Below are positions 63,999 to 64,000 of a stretch of 64,000 bases of DNA, piece after piece. Below the pieces are notes generated by a model, which was given only the letters and a program-made list of their open reading frames with translations, made no database searches and was not told the DNA's origin. Position numbers and translations under genes: made by a program. The first letter of the stretch is position 1. Every line of letters starts with the position of its first letter. The DNA lies in the NCBI RefSeq assembly GCF_000368565.1, contig NZ_KB849544.1, forward strand, positions 31,054 through 95,053. Reading direction: 5' to 3'. Source of the stretch: Acinetobacter gerneri DSM 14967 = CIP 107464 = MTCC 9824 (GTDB lineage Bacteria; Pseudomonadota; Gammaproteobacteria; Pseudomonadales; Moraxellaceae).

Positions 63999-64000
63999 AC

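Overview
The window is about 64 kb of AT-rich gammaproteobacterial DNA that reads as an environmental Acinetobacter. Supporting this are a pcaIJFBDKCHG-quiBCX order like that of A. baylyi ADP1, a two-component p-hydroxyphenylacetate hydroxylase of the A. baumannii C1/C2 type, an iif-type indole oxygenase operon, and the aroQ-accB-accC block. No tRNA, rRNA, CRISPR array or intact insertion sequence is visible. Nearly the whole window is a catabolic island for aromatic and ring compounds.

Region 1 (1-29.6 kb) is a 4-hydroxyphenylacetate (HPA)/homoprotocatechuate island. The meta-cleavage genes hpaG-hpaE-hpaD-hpaF-hpaH-hpaI and a succinate-semialdehyde dehydrogenase come first, followed by an MHS-family uptake transporter and the C2/C1 hydroxylase that makes homoprotocatechuate. 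Two related modules follow (LuxR regulator + ferredoxin reductase + VanA-like Rieske oxygenase; LuxR regulator + Rieske oxygenase), then an OprD-type porin, HpaR, an MFS exporter, LysR, a GMC alcohol dehydrogenase, an aldehyde dehydrogenase, a third LuxR regulator, a periplasmic copper amine oxidase and another porin. The logical flow is arylethylamine (tyramine/dopamine) or arylethanol to arylacetaldehyde to arylacetate, then ring hydroxylation or O-demethylation to homoprotocatechuate, then meta-cleavage to pyruvate and succinate. A 12-bp palindrome, TTAATATATTAA, occurs in four exact and several near copies in promoter regions between 7 and 21.5 kb and is a candidate HpaR operator.

Region 2 (29.7-43.3 kb) is the beta-ketoadipate (protocatechuate) operon with divergent pcaU and a clear three-box PcaU operator, then quiB, quiC and quiX. 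The quiA gene that follows quiX in ADP1 is absent here.

Region 3 (43.4-50 kb) lies where quiA would be. It is an iif-like indole oxidation operon (DLH-SnoaL fusion, SDR, StyA-like monooxygenase, flavin reductase, outer-membrane protein) with a convergent AraC regulator. Two related ~55-bp direct repeats flank the operon.

Region 4 (50.5-58.8 kb) is the least understood part: an IclR regulator with an obvious palindromic operator, an AAHS transporter, an AroE-like dehydrogenase with an NAD-type acidic residue, a TIM-barrel protein resembling cytoplasmic dehydroshikimate dehydratases, two different 3-ketosteroid-dehydrogenase-like flavoproteins and a NIPSNAP protein. The genes are tightly spaced and look like one operon for converting a hydroaromatic (shikimate/quinate-like or oxo-cyclohexane) acid to an aromatic acid that would feed the neighbouring pca operon.

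Region 5 (59-64 kb) returns to chromosomal core: a secreted hypothetical protein, a 37-residue membrane peptide, accC-accB-aroQ on the minus strand, and an orphan umuC-type polymerase gene whose upstream flank is a long imperfect inverted repeat.
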